Source: Thermomicrobiales bacterium
GTDB taxonomy: Bacteria; Chloroflexota; Chloroflexia; Thermomicrobiales; UBA6265
Assembly (NCBI GenBank): GCA_025928535.1
Contig: JAICJJ010000251.1
Span: 1-5,224, forward strand
Direction: 5' to 3'
Length of the DNA stretch: 5,224 bases
Program-made: the position numbers and the translations under genes
Shown here: in pieces, positions 1-5,218 of the stretch
How the letters are laid out: the number at the start of each line of letters is the position of its first letter
Numbering within the stretch: position 1 is the stretch's first letter
Notes under the pieces: model-generated
What the model was told of the DNA's origin: nothing
Databases searched by the model: none
What the model saw: the letters and a program-made list of their open reading frames with translations, nothing else

Positions 1-264
1 CCCATCGCCGGTGGCTCGGTCGCCCTGGCTGTGCAACGGACGCCGAGCGACAGACGGACGAATGCGGATGGCGGCCTGGGCGTGGTTCGCCTGTGGTCGG
101 CCGCGCGCGGAGGCGCGACGATCGGGAGCGGGGCCGTGAGGCGAGTCATCATCCAGCGCGGCTTGCGCGCTCCTGGAAGAGCGCCTCCCACCATGAATGG
201 CGTGGCGCGCGAGTTGGGGTTGGGCGCCGCCAGTCGATGTCCAGCCGAAATCTCGAAAAGTTCG
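1..264. other. left-edge stretch without a recognisable gene
   Basis: I read this stretch in all six frames and recognise no protein. Several frames stay open because the GC content is high. The best candidate is a minus-strand frame starting at the double ATG around 147-152 and running off the left edge, but its closest AGGAG lies about 17 nt upstream, too far to be convincing, and its translation is rich in Arg and Pro with no visible domain. A short inverted repeat, GCGCTC (167-172) with GAGCGC (179-184), lies downstream of the DUF1326 stop codon. It has no T-tract on either side, so I do not call it a terminator. Confidence 0.4.
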
Positions 265-912
265 CTAATTGGATCCGGGGCCGCTCCAGTCGAACGGGAT
301 GTGCTTGCTCGACTTGCCGACGAAGTTGGTCTGGAGGCCGAAGACCGGGGCTGGCTCGGTCACATCGCCGCTGCCCCACGTCGCCACGCCGCCCGGACCG
401 ACTTCGCTGCCCGGCGGATTGAGGGTTTGCACCCGCTTGCCCGGCGGGGTCGTCGGCCCGCTCAAGGCTTGCGCCATCGCCGTCACCTGACCAGGGATTT
501 CGGCGCGCCAGCGCGCCAGGTCGCCGGCGATCTCGACCGTAATCGGCGCGAACCCCATGCCGCGCACATCGCCGACCAAAGCGGCGAAGCCGGCCGGCCA
601 GCCGCCGGCCTTGCCGCCGAAGATCGCCTGCAGCGCCGTGCGCTGGCGCGGGTCGGCTCGTTCGTCGATGAAGAAGCCCATCGACACCGTCGCCTCGCCC
701 GTCCAGATGTTGCCGTCGAAGGCCCCGACGGCGAGAACGTTCAGGCCCGCGAGCGGCACGTCGCCGTAGGTTCCGTCGCGGACCCGCCACGCCAGCACGC
801 CTTCGCAATGGTTGTTCGTCGGCGGCTGCGCGAATTCGCACGGGCAGGGAATGTCGCAACTGCAAACGTCGAACCAGTCGCCGACGAGTCGCCATTGGGG
901 CATGGAATCCAT
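265..912 (-). CDS. DUF1326 domain-containing protein
   Basis: This 215-residue protein is recognised as DUF1326 by its opening W-x-(L/I)-x-GDW-x-D-x-C-x-C, the CxC-x3-CxC cluster (Cys17, Cys19, Cys23, Cys25), His35-Cys36, and the following G-x-YGDVPLAGLNV segment (about 48-59). The molecular function of the family is unknown. The paired CxC motifs suggest metal or thiol chemistry, which is inference. I see no signal peptide or membrane segment, so it is probably cytoplasmic. The start at 912 is preferred over the ATG at 903 because AAGGAG ends 9 nt before it. The C-terminal third (about 150-215) is Gly/Pro-rich and less family-like. DUF1326 genes are often found beside a DUF2182 membrane protein; none is visible in the 264 bp downstream. 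The gene diverges from the SnoaL-like gene. Confidence 0.85.
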   Translation of the reverse strand: MDSMPQWRLVGDWFDVCSCDIPCPCEFAQPPTNNHCEGVLAWRVRDGTYGDVPLAGLNVLAVGAFDGNIWTGEATVSMGFFIDERADPRQRTALQAIFGGKAGGWPAGFAALVGDVRGMGFAPITVEIAGDLARWRAEIPGQVTAMAQALSGPTTPPGKRVQTLNPPGSEVGPGGVATWGSGDVTEPAPVFGLQTNFVGKSSKHIPFDWSGPGSN

Positions 913-984
913 CGCGCGTTTCTCCTTGTGGGCGAACGGACGGCCGGGAGGAGTCGCGAATGCGCCGCGCGAGCGGCGGTCAGT

Positions 985-1013
985 ACGCTAGCGCCCCAGT
1001 GGGCCTGATGCAA
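985..1013 (-). promoter_or_regulatory. candidate promoter for the DUF1326 gene
   Basis: Reading the minus strand, TTGCAT (1008-1013) is followed after 17 nt by TAGCGT (985-990). The -35 keeps TTG and the -10 keeps T, A and the final T. Transcription would start near 978, about 66 nt before the start codon. The -10 match is weak, so this is tentative. Confidence 0.3.
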
Positions 1014-1093
1014 GCTCCTGGTCGGCAAAGCGCCGCCAATCCACGGCTCGCGCGAGAACTCCACTCCGCCACGTCGGCGCCTCGGGTTGGACG

Positions 1094-1122
1094 TTGCCGC
1101 CGGCGCGGGCCAGGTGTAGGAT
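1094..1122 (+). promoter_or_regulatory. candidate promoter for the SnoaL-like/DinB operon
   Basis: TTGCCG (1094-1099) and TAGGAT (1117-1122) are separated by 17 nt. Each matches four of six positions of the housekeeping sigma consensus. The expected start near 1129 leaves a leader of roughly 50 nt before the ATG at 1180. The surrounding DNA is GC-rich, so chance matches are fewer than in AT-rich DNA, but there is no experimental support. Confidence 0.42.
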
Positions 1123-1179
1123 CGCGGCGTCAGTTCGATCCTCTTCGTTGTCCGCTCGTTTGCGTCTGGAGGGTCCGCG

Positions 1180-1743
1180 ATGACGTCCCCGTTCGCCGTC
1201 TCCATTTCTCGCCGCGCGGTCGTCGTGCAAGCCAGCGCCGGAGGCGCCGCTGCGCTGCTTGCCGCCCGCCCGCTCGGCCGCGCCCTGGCTCAGGACGCCA
1301 CGCCCGTCGCTTCGCCGGCCGCGTTGCCGTCGCTTCTCCAGTCGTGGGTGGACGCCTGGAACGCCGCCGACCCCAAGGCGATCGCGGCGCTCTACACGCC
1401 CGACGCCGTCTACGAAGACGTGCCATCGAACACCACGTCGAAAAATGGCGATGTCGCCGGCTTTCTCGGCGGCTTCATGTCGGCCGTATCCGACATCCAC
1501 GTCACGCCGCGAACCGGTTTCGCCACCGCCGAGGCGGCGGCGCTGGAATACGACTTCTCCGCGACCAACAAGGGGTTCGTGCCGGGCGCCGCAGCGCAAG
1601 GCAAGCCGTTTTCGGTCCGCATCGCCACCATTTTCGCGTTGAGCGGTGACAAGATCAGCCGCAGTTCCGACTATTACGACGCGGCGACCATCCTGGCGCA
1701 GTTGGGGTTGATGCCCGCGCCCGCCGCGTCGCCGACCGCGTAA
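1180..1743 (+). CDS. exported SnoaL/NTF2-like protein (ester cyclase-like fold)
   Basis: This 187-residue protein starts at an ATG with GGAGG seven nt upstream (GGAGGGTCCGCG-ATG). Residues 1-37 form a leader with SRR at 10-12, a hydrophobic Ala/Gly/Leu stretch at 13-29, and ALA (35-37) before Gln38, fitting a Tat or Tat-like signal with cleavage after Ala37. A short TPVASPAALP linker follows. Residues 52-176 carry the SnoaL-like pattern: WVDAWNAADPKAIAALYTPD with Val-Tyr-Glu-Asp (about 56-80), a central F-x2-FMSAVSDIHVTP segment, and a closing S-G-D-KI-x-R-S-x-DYYD-x4-LAQLGL. This alpha+beta-barrel (NTF2) fold serves as a small-molecule cyclase, isomerase or plain binding domain, and the substrate cannot be read from sequence. 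Here it would act outside the membrane. The DinB-like gene follows after 40 bp on the same strand. Confidence 0.82.
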   Translation: MTSPFAVSISRRAVVVQASAGGAAALLAARPLGRALAQDATPVASPAALPSLLQSWVDAWNAADPKAIAALYTPDAVYEDVPSNTTSKNGDVAGFLGGFMSAVSDIHVTPRTGFATAEAAALEYDFSATNKGFVPGAAAQGKPFSVRIATIFALSGDKISRSSDYYDAATILAQLGLMPAPAASPTA

Positions 1744-1744
1744 G

Positions 1745-1774
1745 CCCGACGCGGCGGGGATGACGCGTCTCGGG
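1745..1774 (+). promoter_or_regulatory. hairpin overlapping the ribosome binding site of the DinB-like gene
   Basis: CCC-GACGCG (1745-1753) can pair with CGCGTC (1764-1769) and, after a two-base bulge, GGG (1772-1774). The paired GGG is the first half of the GGGAGG ribosome binding site (1772-1777) that precedes the ATG at 1784. The stem begins two bases after the upstream stop codon, so ribosomes finishing the SnoaL-like gene could open it. This could couple translation of the two genes, or it may be a chance structure in GC-rich DNA. Confidence 0.3.
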
Positions 1775-1783
1775 AGGCGACCG

Positions 1784-2260
1784 ATGCACGCTGACGATGT
1801 GTTTCGCTATGGACACCTGACCGTGCTGGCCACGCTCGACCGAATCCCGGCCGACGTCTGGGAACCGCAGGCTGGCGGCGCGGAGTGGACCCCGCACGAA
1901 TTGCTCGCCCATCTCGTCGCCTACGAGCACTTGATCGGCGATGTCTTCGCCAGCGTGCTGGGCGACGGCGCGACCCCGACGCTCGACGCCATGCTGGCCG
2001 ACGCCGATGGGTTCAACGAGCGGCAGGTCGATCAACGCCGTTCGCAATCGATCGATGCGCTTCGCGCCGACTACGAAGCGGCGCACCACCGCGCCGCCGA
2101 TCTGCTCGCCCGGATTCCGGTCGATCGGCGGCGGCAAGCGGAACTGCTCGCCTGGTACGGCGCGGAATACGACCTCGAAGACGTGATCGCCTACATGGCC
2201 TACGGCCACAAGACCGAACACGCCGCCCAGTTGGCCGCATTGGCCCCGCCGCCCGATTGA
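1784..2260 (+). CDS. DinB superfamily four-helix-bundle protein
   Basis: This 158-residue protein has the DinB layout of four long helices and a metal-binding histidine triad. His43 lies in the W-TPHELLAHLVAYEH segment (35-49), and His142 and His146 form the GH-x3-H motif near the C terminus (141-146). DinB-fold proteins include metal-dependent thiol S-transferases and isomerases using mycothiol or bacillithiol, as well as many of unknown function, so the substrate here is unknown. No signal peptide is seen, and a cytoplasmic location is expected. The start at 1784 has GGGAGG six nt upstream. An in-frame ATG at 1760 would add eight residues but has no well-spaced ribosome binding site. It probably shares a transcript with the exported SnoaL-like gene 40 bp upstream. 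It ends at a strong inverted repeat shared with the convergent OsmC gene. Confidence 0.8.
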   Translation: MHADDVFRYGHLTVLATLDRIPADVWEPQAGGAEWTPHELLAHLVAYEHLIGDVFASVLGDGATPTLDAMLADADGFNERQVDQRRSQSIDALRADYEAAHHRAADLLARIPVDRRRQAELLAWYGAEYDLEDVIAYMAYGHKTEHAAQLAALAPPPD

Positions 2261-2261
2261 T

Positions 2262-2298
2262 GCGCGGCCGGACGCGTCGGAATCGCGTCCGGCCGCGC
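2262..2298. terminator. perfect inverted repeat between convergent genes, possible bidirectional terminator
   Basis: GCGCGGCCGGACGCG (2262-2276) is the exact reverse complement of 2284-2298, giving a 15-bp GC-rich stem with a 7-nt loop, TCGGAAT. It begins one base after the DinB stop codon and ends five bases before the OsmC stop codon, so it fills the gap between two convergent genes. There is no T-tract on either side, so it is not a textbook intrinsic terminator. It could still stop or pause polymerase in both directions or protect both 3' ends. Confidence 0.6.
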
Positions 2299-2302
2299 GA
2301 CC

Positions 2303-2866
2303 TCAGCGGGCGACGACCGGTTCGGGATCGGCCGCGACCGGCAGCGGCGCGCCGTTCAGCGAGTAGGAGCCGGTGACCGCCAGCGGCTGCTGCAAGATGT
2401 CGAGGACGGGGCAACGCGCATTGACGGTCGCGACGAGCCGCGCGACATCGGTGGCCGGCGCCGGGCTGTCGATCGCCACGTCGTAGGTCACTTCCTGGAA
2501 GCCGGCGGGCACATCGGCGACGCCGAAAAAGCCGCGCAGGTCGAGCCGGCCTTCCGCCCGCACGCGGACGCCGTCGATCGGGATGCCGAGCAGCCGGGCG
2601 TAGGTGGCGTAGACGATCTCCTGACAGGTCCCGAGTCCGGCCAGCACCAATTCGACCGGCGTCGGCCCGCTGTCGGCGCCGCCGATCGTCGGCGGCTCGT
2701 CGACCGCGAACGCGAAGTCGCGGATCGTGACTTCGGTTCGGTACTCCTCGCTCAGTCTGGTTTCGGCGACGAACGAGACGACAGGCGGTTCCGGCGCTTG
2801 CCGGAGATCGGCGCGAACGGCGTCGATCGTTTGCGAGAGTCGATCGCCCTGGAGTTGCACGGACAT
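2303..2866 (-). CDS. OsmC/Ohr-family protein (thiol peroxidase-like)
   Basis: This 187-residue protein belongs to the OsmC family by G-x-D-x-GP-x-PVELVLAGLGTC (about 63-81), with the first conserved cysteine at Cys81, and by the second at Cys152 in ARCPVLDIL. In the family this cysteine pair reduces organic hydroperoxides, and the active protein is a domain-swapped dimer in the cytoplasm. The GADSGPTPVE form is closer to the general OsmC-like branch than to Ohr, so the true substrate may differ. Residues 1-25 form an extra N-terminal helix-like segment before the beta-rich start. The start at 2866 has AAGGGGG ending about seven nt upstream. A longer reading frame reaches 3067, but it would run through the promoter region and its extra translation has no family match. 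The gene is divergent from the cysteine-rich pair. Confidence 0.88.
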   Translation of the reverse strand: MSVQLQGDRLSQTIDAVRADLRQAPEPPVVSFVAETRLSEEYRTEVTIRDFAFAVDEPPTIGGADSGPTPVELVLAGLGTCQEIVYATYARLLGIPIDGVRVRAEGRLDLRGFFGVADVPAGFQEVTYDVAIDSPAPATDVARLVATVNARCPVLDILQQPLAVTGSYSLNGAPLPVAADPEPVVAR

Positions 2867-2941
2867 CGGGCTTCCCCCTTCGCTCGGATCGCGAGTTCCC
2901 CGCATCGCCGGCCAGCAGCGATTCGACTGGCGGCGAAGCCG

Positions 2942-2970
2942 ATCATAGAGTTGTTGATCCAGATATGCAA
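2942..2970 (-). promoter_or_regulatory. promoter for the OsmC-family gene
   Basis: On the minus strand, TTGCAT (2965-2970) is followed after exactly 17 nt by TATGAT (2942-2947), which matches five of six bases of the -10 consensus. Transcription would begin near 2935, about 69 nt before the ATG at 2866. It lies in a clearly AT-richer island (about 2940-3030) within GC-rich DNA, which adds support. Confidence 0.55.
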
Positions 2971-3009
2971 TACGAACGTCCAATTCAGAACCGATGCCGC
3001 CAAAATGGA

Positions 3010-3037
3010 TTGACAATGAGCGAATAATGGCTACGCT
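3010..3037 (+). promoter_or_regulatory. candidate promoter for the cysteine-rich gene pair
   Basis: A perfect -35 consensus, TTGACA (3010-3015), is followed after 16 nt by TACGCT (3032-3037), which keeps the T, A and final T of the -10 box. Transcription would start near 3044, giving a leader of about 47 nt to the ATG at 3091. It faces away from the OsmC promoter, and the two -35 boxes are about 40 bp apart, so one regulator bound between them could affect both. Confidence 0.48.
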
Positions 3038-3090
3038 GCGCTCAGGTCGGACGATGTCGCCTTGCATCAGCCCCAGTCCGGAGGCGCGGC

Positions 3091-3723
3091 ATGGACTCTC
3101 TGCGCTTCGATGCCCTCGTCCGCTCGCTCGCCCGTCCCGATCACCGACGCGCGGCGCTCCGCCAACTCGCCGGCGCGCTCCTTGCCGGCGGCCTCGTCAG
3201 CGCCGGTTCGGACGTCGTCTTTGCCGCCTGCGCCCCGCCAGGAGGCAAGTGCCATCAGAATACGGACTGCTGCTCGCAGGCCTGCAAGAAACGCAAGCAC
3301 AAATGCAAAAACTGCCCGACCGGCCAGAAATTCTGCGCCGTGACCAATGCGTGCATCGCCGCCGACCAATGCTGCGGCGCGTGTCCCTCTGGTCAAACGT
3401 GTTGCGCGCCGCCGGGCATCTGCGTCGACACCCGCACGGACAAGAACCACTGCGGCGGCTGCAACAACCATATGTGTTCGACGGCCGACTTTTGCCTCAA
3501 CGGGCAATGCGCCCAATCGTGCGGCGCCGCCCTCGGCTGCATTCAGGGCTGCGGCTGCTTTAGCCGTGTGGGAGCGTCCGGCAAGGCCTGCGGCTTCAAT
3601 TCGTTTCTGAATTGCAACACGCCGCCGACCACCTGCACGAAAGACGCCGACTGCGGGTTCGGAGACGCCTGTTTCGATGCTTGTCCGGGCCTCGGCGGGG
3701 TCTGCCTGAAGCCATGCCAATAG
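3091..3723 (+). CDS. exported cysteine-rich protein with one Stig1-like motif
   Basis: This 210-residue protein starts at an ATG with GGAGG six nt upstream. Residues 1-46 form a leader: MDSLRFDALVR, then HRR (18-20) and a hydrophobic Ala/Leu/Gly stretch (25-46), ending at VVFAA before Cys47. It resembles a Tat-type signal but lacks the full SRRxFLK motif. The rest holds 32 cysteines (Cys47 to Cys209) in modules. Residues 47-75 have a knottin-like G-x2-C-x5-DCC-x3-C spacing with a basic KKRKHK cluster. Residues 94-144 hold a Stig1-like GICVD-x7-HCGGC-x4-C segment. The rest is a distinct C-terminal block with D-A-D-CG and CFDAC. The even cysteine count and cysteine-free leader fit a disulfide-bonded protein outside the cytoplasm. 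Its function is unknown; adhesion, toxin-like or wall roles cannot be told apart. A paralogue follows after 58 bp. Confidence 0.78.
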   Translation: MDSLRFDALVRSLARPDHRRAALRQLAGALLAGGLVSAGSDVVFAACAPPGGKCHQNTDCCSQACKKRKHKCKNCPTGQKFCAVTNACIAADQCCGACPSGQTCCAPPGICVDTRTDKNHCGGCNNHMCSTADFCLNGQCAQSCGAALGCIQGCGCFSRVGASGKACGFNSFLNCNTPPTTCTKDADCGFGDACFDACPGLGGVCLKPCQ

Positions 3724-3781
3724 GCGGCCGCGCGGCCAAATTCGCTCGGGCACGGCAGCTCGCGGCCACTCGGAGGGATCG

Positions 3782-4606
3782 ATGGATGCGATCCATTTCG
3801 ATGCGCTCGTCCGCGTCTGGAGCGCCGGATCGCGCCGCGTATTGCTGCGCGGGCTGACCGCGAGCGCGTTCGCCGGTTTGCTCGGGTCAGGCGGGGGCGA
3901 GGAAGCGGCGGCAGTCCAATGCATCCCGCCGAGGCGGCGTTGCGCGAAACAGCGCTGGCCTCCGCCGTTCTGCTGTCCCGGCAGCGTCTGTTACCACGGC
4001 TTCTGCCGCCAGCGGGAGTGCGGCTTCAACAAGTCCTGCCGCTTCCGCGGCCAGCCCTGCTGCGGCGGCATCTGCACCAATTTCGCCTTCGATCCCTACA
4101 ACTGCGGCGGCTGCGGCCAGGTGTGCGACACCGGCTACTGCCAGAACGGAGTCTGCGGCTGCCCGCACGACCTCCAGGACTGCAGCGGCCTCTGCGTCGA
4201 TCTCGACAGCGATCCCGACAACTGCGGCGGATGCCGTCAGTTCTGCACGACGGGCAATTGCCAAGGCGGCCGCTGCGGCTGCGACCAGGATTTCGACGAG
4301 TGCGCCGGGGTCTGCGTCGATCTGACGTCCGACCCGAACAACTGCGGCGCCTGCGGCCACGTCTGTTCGACCGGAAACTGCCAGGAGAGCCGCTGCGGCT
4401 GCAATCAGGGACTCGACGAATGCGGCGGCGTCTGCGTCGATCTGGAGACCGACCCGAGCCACTGCGGACTCTGCCGCCACGCCTGCCACGCCGGCCAGAA
4501 GTGCGAAGGCGGGCAATGCTGTCAAGGCTTCGGACAGCCGTGCCAAACCGCCGCCGATTGCTGCGACAGCGTGACGTGCATCAACGGATCGTGTCACTTC
4601 AACTAG
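3782..4606 (+). CDS. exported cysteine-rich protein with four Stig1-like repeats
   Basis: This 274-residue protein has GGAGGG four nt before its ATG. The leader (1-46) parallels that of the upstream gene: MDAIHFDALVR, SRR at 17-19, then a hydrophobic stretch. All 46 cysteines lie after it. The order is a Cys/Arg/Pro-rich N-terminal block (47-93), four 40-residue repeats starting at Cys94, Cys134, Cys174 and Cys214, and a C-terminal knottin-like block with G-x2-C-x5-DCC-x4-C-x4-C (251-271). Repeats 1-3 have cysteines at offsets 0, 4, 14, 17, 21, 26, 31 and 33. Each holds CVDL-x-(S/T)DP-x-(N/H)CG or a variant, the hallmark of Stig1-like sequences. Repeat 4 has one extra residue before its sixth cysteine. 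DPxNCG segments might also bind a metal such as calcium, which is inference. It is probably co-transcribed with the gene upstream. It overlaps the convergent DinB-like gene by 8 bp. Confidence 0.8.
   Translation: MDAIHFDALVRVWSAGSRRVLLRGLTASAFAGLLGSGGGEEAAAVQCIPPRRRCAKQRWPPPFCCPGSVCYHGFCRQRECGFNKSCRFRGQPCCGGICTNFAFDPYNCGGCGQVCDTGYCQNGVCGCPHDLQDCSGLCVDLDSDPDNCGGCRQFCTTGNCQGGRCGCDQDFDECAGVCVDLTSDPNNCGACGHVCSTGNCQESRCGCNQGLDECGGVCVDLETDPSHCGLCRHACHAGQKCEGGQCCQGFGQPCQTAADCCDSVTCINGSCHFN
4061..4540 (+). repeat. four in-frame tandem repeats of 120 bp
   Basis: Copies begin at 4061, 4181, 4301 and 4421, each at a TGC codon, with an exact 120-bp period. Conserved islands include CTGCGTCGATCT, seen at the same phase in copies 2-4, and AACTGCGGCG, shared by copies 1-3. 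By my alignment, copies 2 and 3 share 26 of 40 residues. Copy 4 diverges in its second half, where one codon is inserted, so its end is approximate. Confidence 0.85.
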
Positions 4607-5057
4607 GCCGCTCCCGCCACGCCCGGATCATCGCCGCGTGCAAGGGATAATGGCTGTAGGTGTCGAGCCGCAGCCGGCGGCGGAAGCGCGTTTCCCGCGT
4701 GAACTGCTCTTCCGGCACGCCTTGCAGGTAGTCGATCAACTGGCGATGGGTTTCGTCCTGCTGTCGCAACGCATCGTCCAGCGACAGGCCGCGCTTGCGC
4801 TCCCACATCAAGGCGTTGAAGGCGTCGAGGCCGCCATATTTCACGGCGTAGCGCGGCGGAGCGCCGCCGGCGAGGACGAGCGGCAGATGCGTCAGCGCTT
4901 CGTCCTCCCATGTCGTCACGTGGGCGACGATGTCCTTGACCGACCAATCGCCGACGACGCTTGGCTCGAACAGCCGGACGGCCGGCAACCCGGCGTAGGA
5001 CGCGATGAAGTCCTGCCATGCCGTGTCGAGCCGGTGGAGAAGTTGCGCCCGGTTCAT
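4599..5057 (-). CDS. DinB/DfsB-like four-helix-bundle protein
   Basis: This 152-residue protein resembles the ClbS/DfsB-type and related DinB-superfamily proteins. It shows W-x-DF-x3-Y-x-GLP (14-25), then GDWSVKDIVAHVTTWEDEAL (36-55) with His46 as the first expected metal ligand, and a C-terminal SHYPLHAAMIRAWR (135-148) supplying His136 and His140. That histidine triad matches the superfamily's metal site. Members act on small molecules or have no known role, so no substrate is assigned. No export signal is seen. The start at 5057 is the first ATG after the predicted promoter, and the sequence before it (GGACGAGGC) is a poor, closely spaced ribosome binding site, so the start is less certain than for its neighbours. 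It is only distantly similar to the DinB-like protein at 1784-2260. Its stop codon lies inside the end of the convergent cysteine-rich gene. Confidence 0.78.
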   Translation of the reverse strand: MNRAQLLHRLDTAWQDFIASYAGLPAVRLFEPSVVGDWSVKDIVAHVTTWEDEALTHLPLVLAGGAPPRYAVKYGGLDAFNALMWERKRGLSLDDALRQQDETHRQLIDYLQGVPEEQFTRETRFRRRLRLDTYSHYPLHAAMIRAWRERPS

Positions 5058-5111
5058 GCCTCGTCCGCCGTGTCGCGCCTCCCTGATCCCGAAAATTCCG
5101 GTCTCCACCCG

Positions 5112-5117
5112 ATCGTA
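5112..5117 (-). promoter_or_regulatory. possible -10 box for the DfsB-like gene
   Basis: TACGAT on the minus strand matches four of six bases of the -10 consensus and would start transcription about 48 nt before the ATG at 5057. No good -35 box lies at 16-18 nt; the nearest similar sequence, GCGACA, is 19 nt away. The call is weak. Confidence 0.25.
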
Positions 5118-5170
5118 GCAGAGCCTGCGCGGAGCCTGTCGCGATCGACGGCACGGTCGCCGGTCGCCGG

Positions 5171-5218
5171 TAGGGGCACGGCATGCCGTGCCCGGTGGTC
5201 CGCAGGACCACAACCGGG
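5171..5218. repeat. REP-like double palindrome at the right edge
   Basis: GGGCACGGCATGCCGTGCCC (5174-5193) is a perfect 20-bp palindrome. It is directly followed by GGTCC (5197-5201), loop GCA, GGACC (5205-5209), enclosed by CCCGGT (5191-5196) and ACCGGG (5213-5218) with a two-base bulge. The whole forms two adjacent hairpins outside any gene, upstream of the DfsB-like gene. Compact elements of this kind are usually dispersed in many genomic copies. It may continue past the window edge. Confidence 0.6.

Noticed and set aside
167..184. Hairpin GCGCTC/GAGCGC as a terminator for the DUF1326 gene
   Set aside because: Only six base pairs, about 80 nt past the stop codon, and no T-tract. Such stems are common by chance at this GC content.
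31..1008. Long plus-strand open frame of 325 codons opposite the DUF1326 gene
   Set aside because: It lies antisense to a gene with clear family motifs, its translation is rich in Arg and Ala without any domain, and it starts at a GTG with no convincing ribosome binding site. High GC content keeps such frames open.
988..1599. Minus-strand open frame of 203 codons opposite the SnoaL-like gene
   Set aside because: Arg/Gly-rich translation without a domain, antisense to a gene with a leader and a clear SnoaL-like pattern.
2867..3067. N-terminal extension of the OsmC-family protein by 67 residues
   Set aside because: The extension crosses the predicted promoter, has no family match, and the ATG at 2866 has a good ribosome binding site and fits the usual length of the family.
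3726..3737. GGCCGCGCGGCC palindrome between the cysteine-rich genes
   Set aside because: It can form only a four-pair stem with a usable loop and has no T-tract, so it is not a credible terminator or operator on this evidence.
3067..3924. Minus-strand open frame of 285 codons opposite the first cysteine-rich gene
   Set aside because: No family resemblance, and it overlaps two plus-strand starts with good ribosome binding sites. It is a GC-driven shadow.
4061..4540. The 120-bp repeats as a CRISPR array
   Set aside because: The repeats are contiguous with no spacers, stay in one reading frame and encode conserved cysteines, so they are protein repeats.
3887..4597. Minus-strand open frame of 236 codons across the repeat protein gene
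   Set aside because: Its translation is a monotonous Ala/Val sequence, as expected from reading cysteine/glycine-rich repeats backwards. The plus-strand product has conserved cysteine spacing, a leader and a good ribosome binding site.
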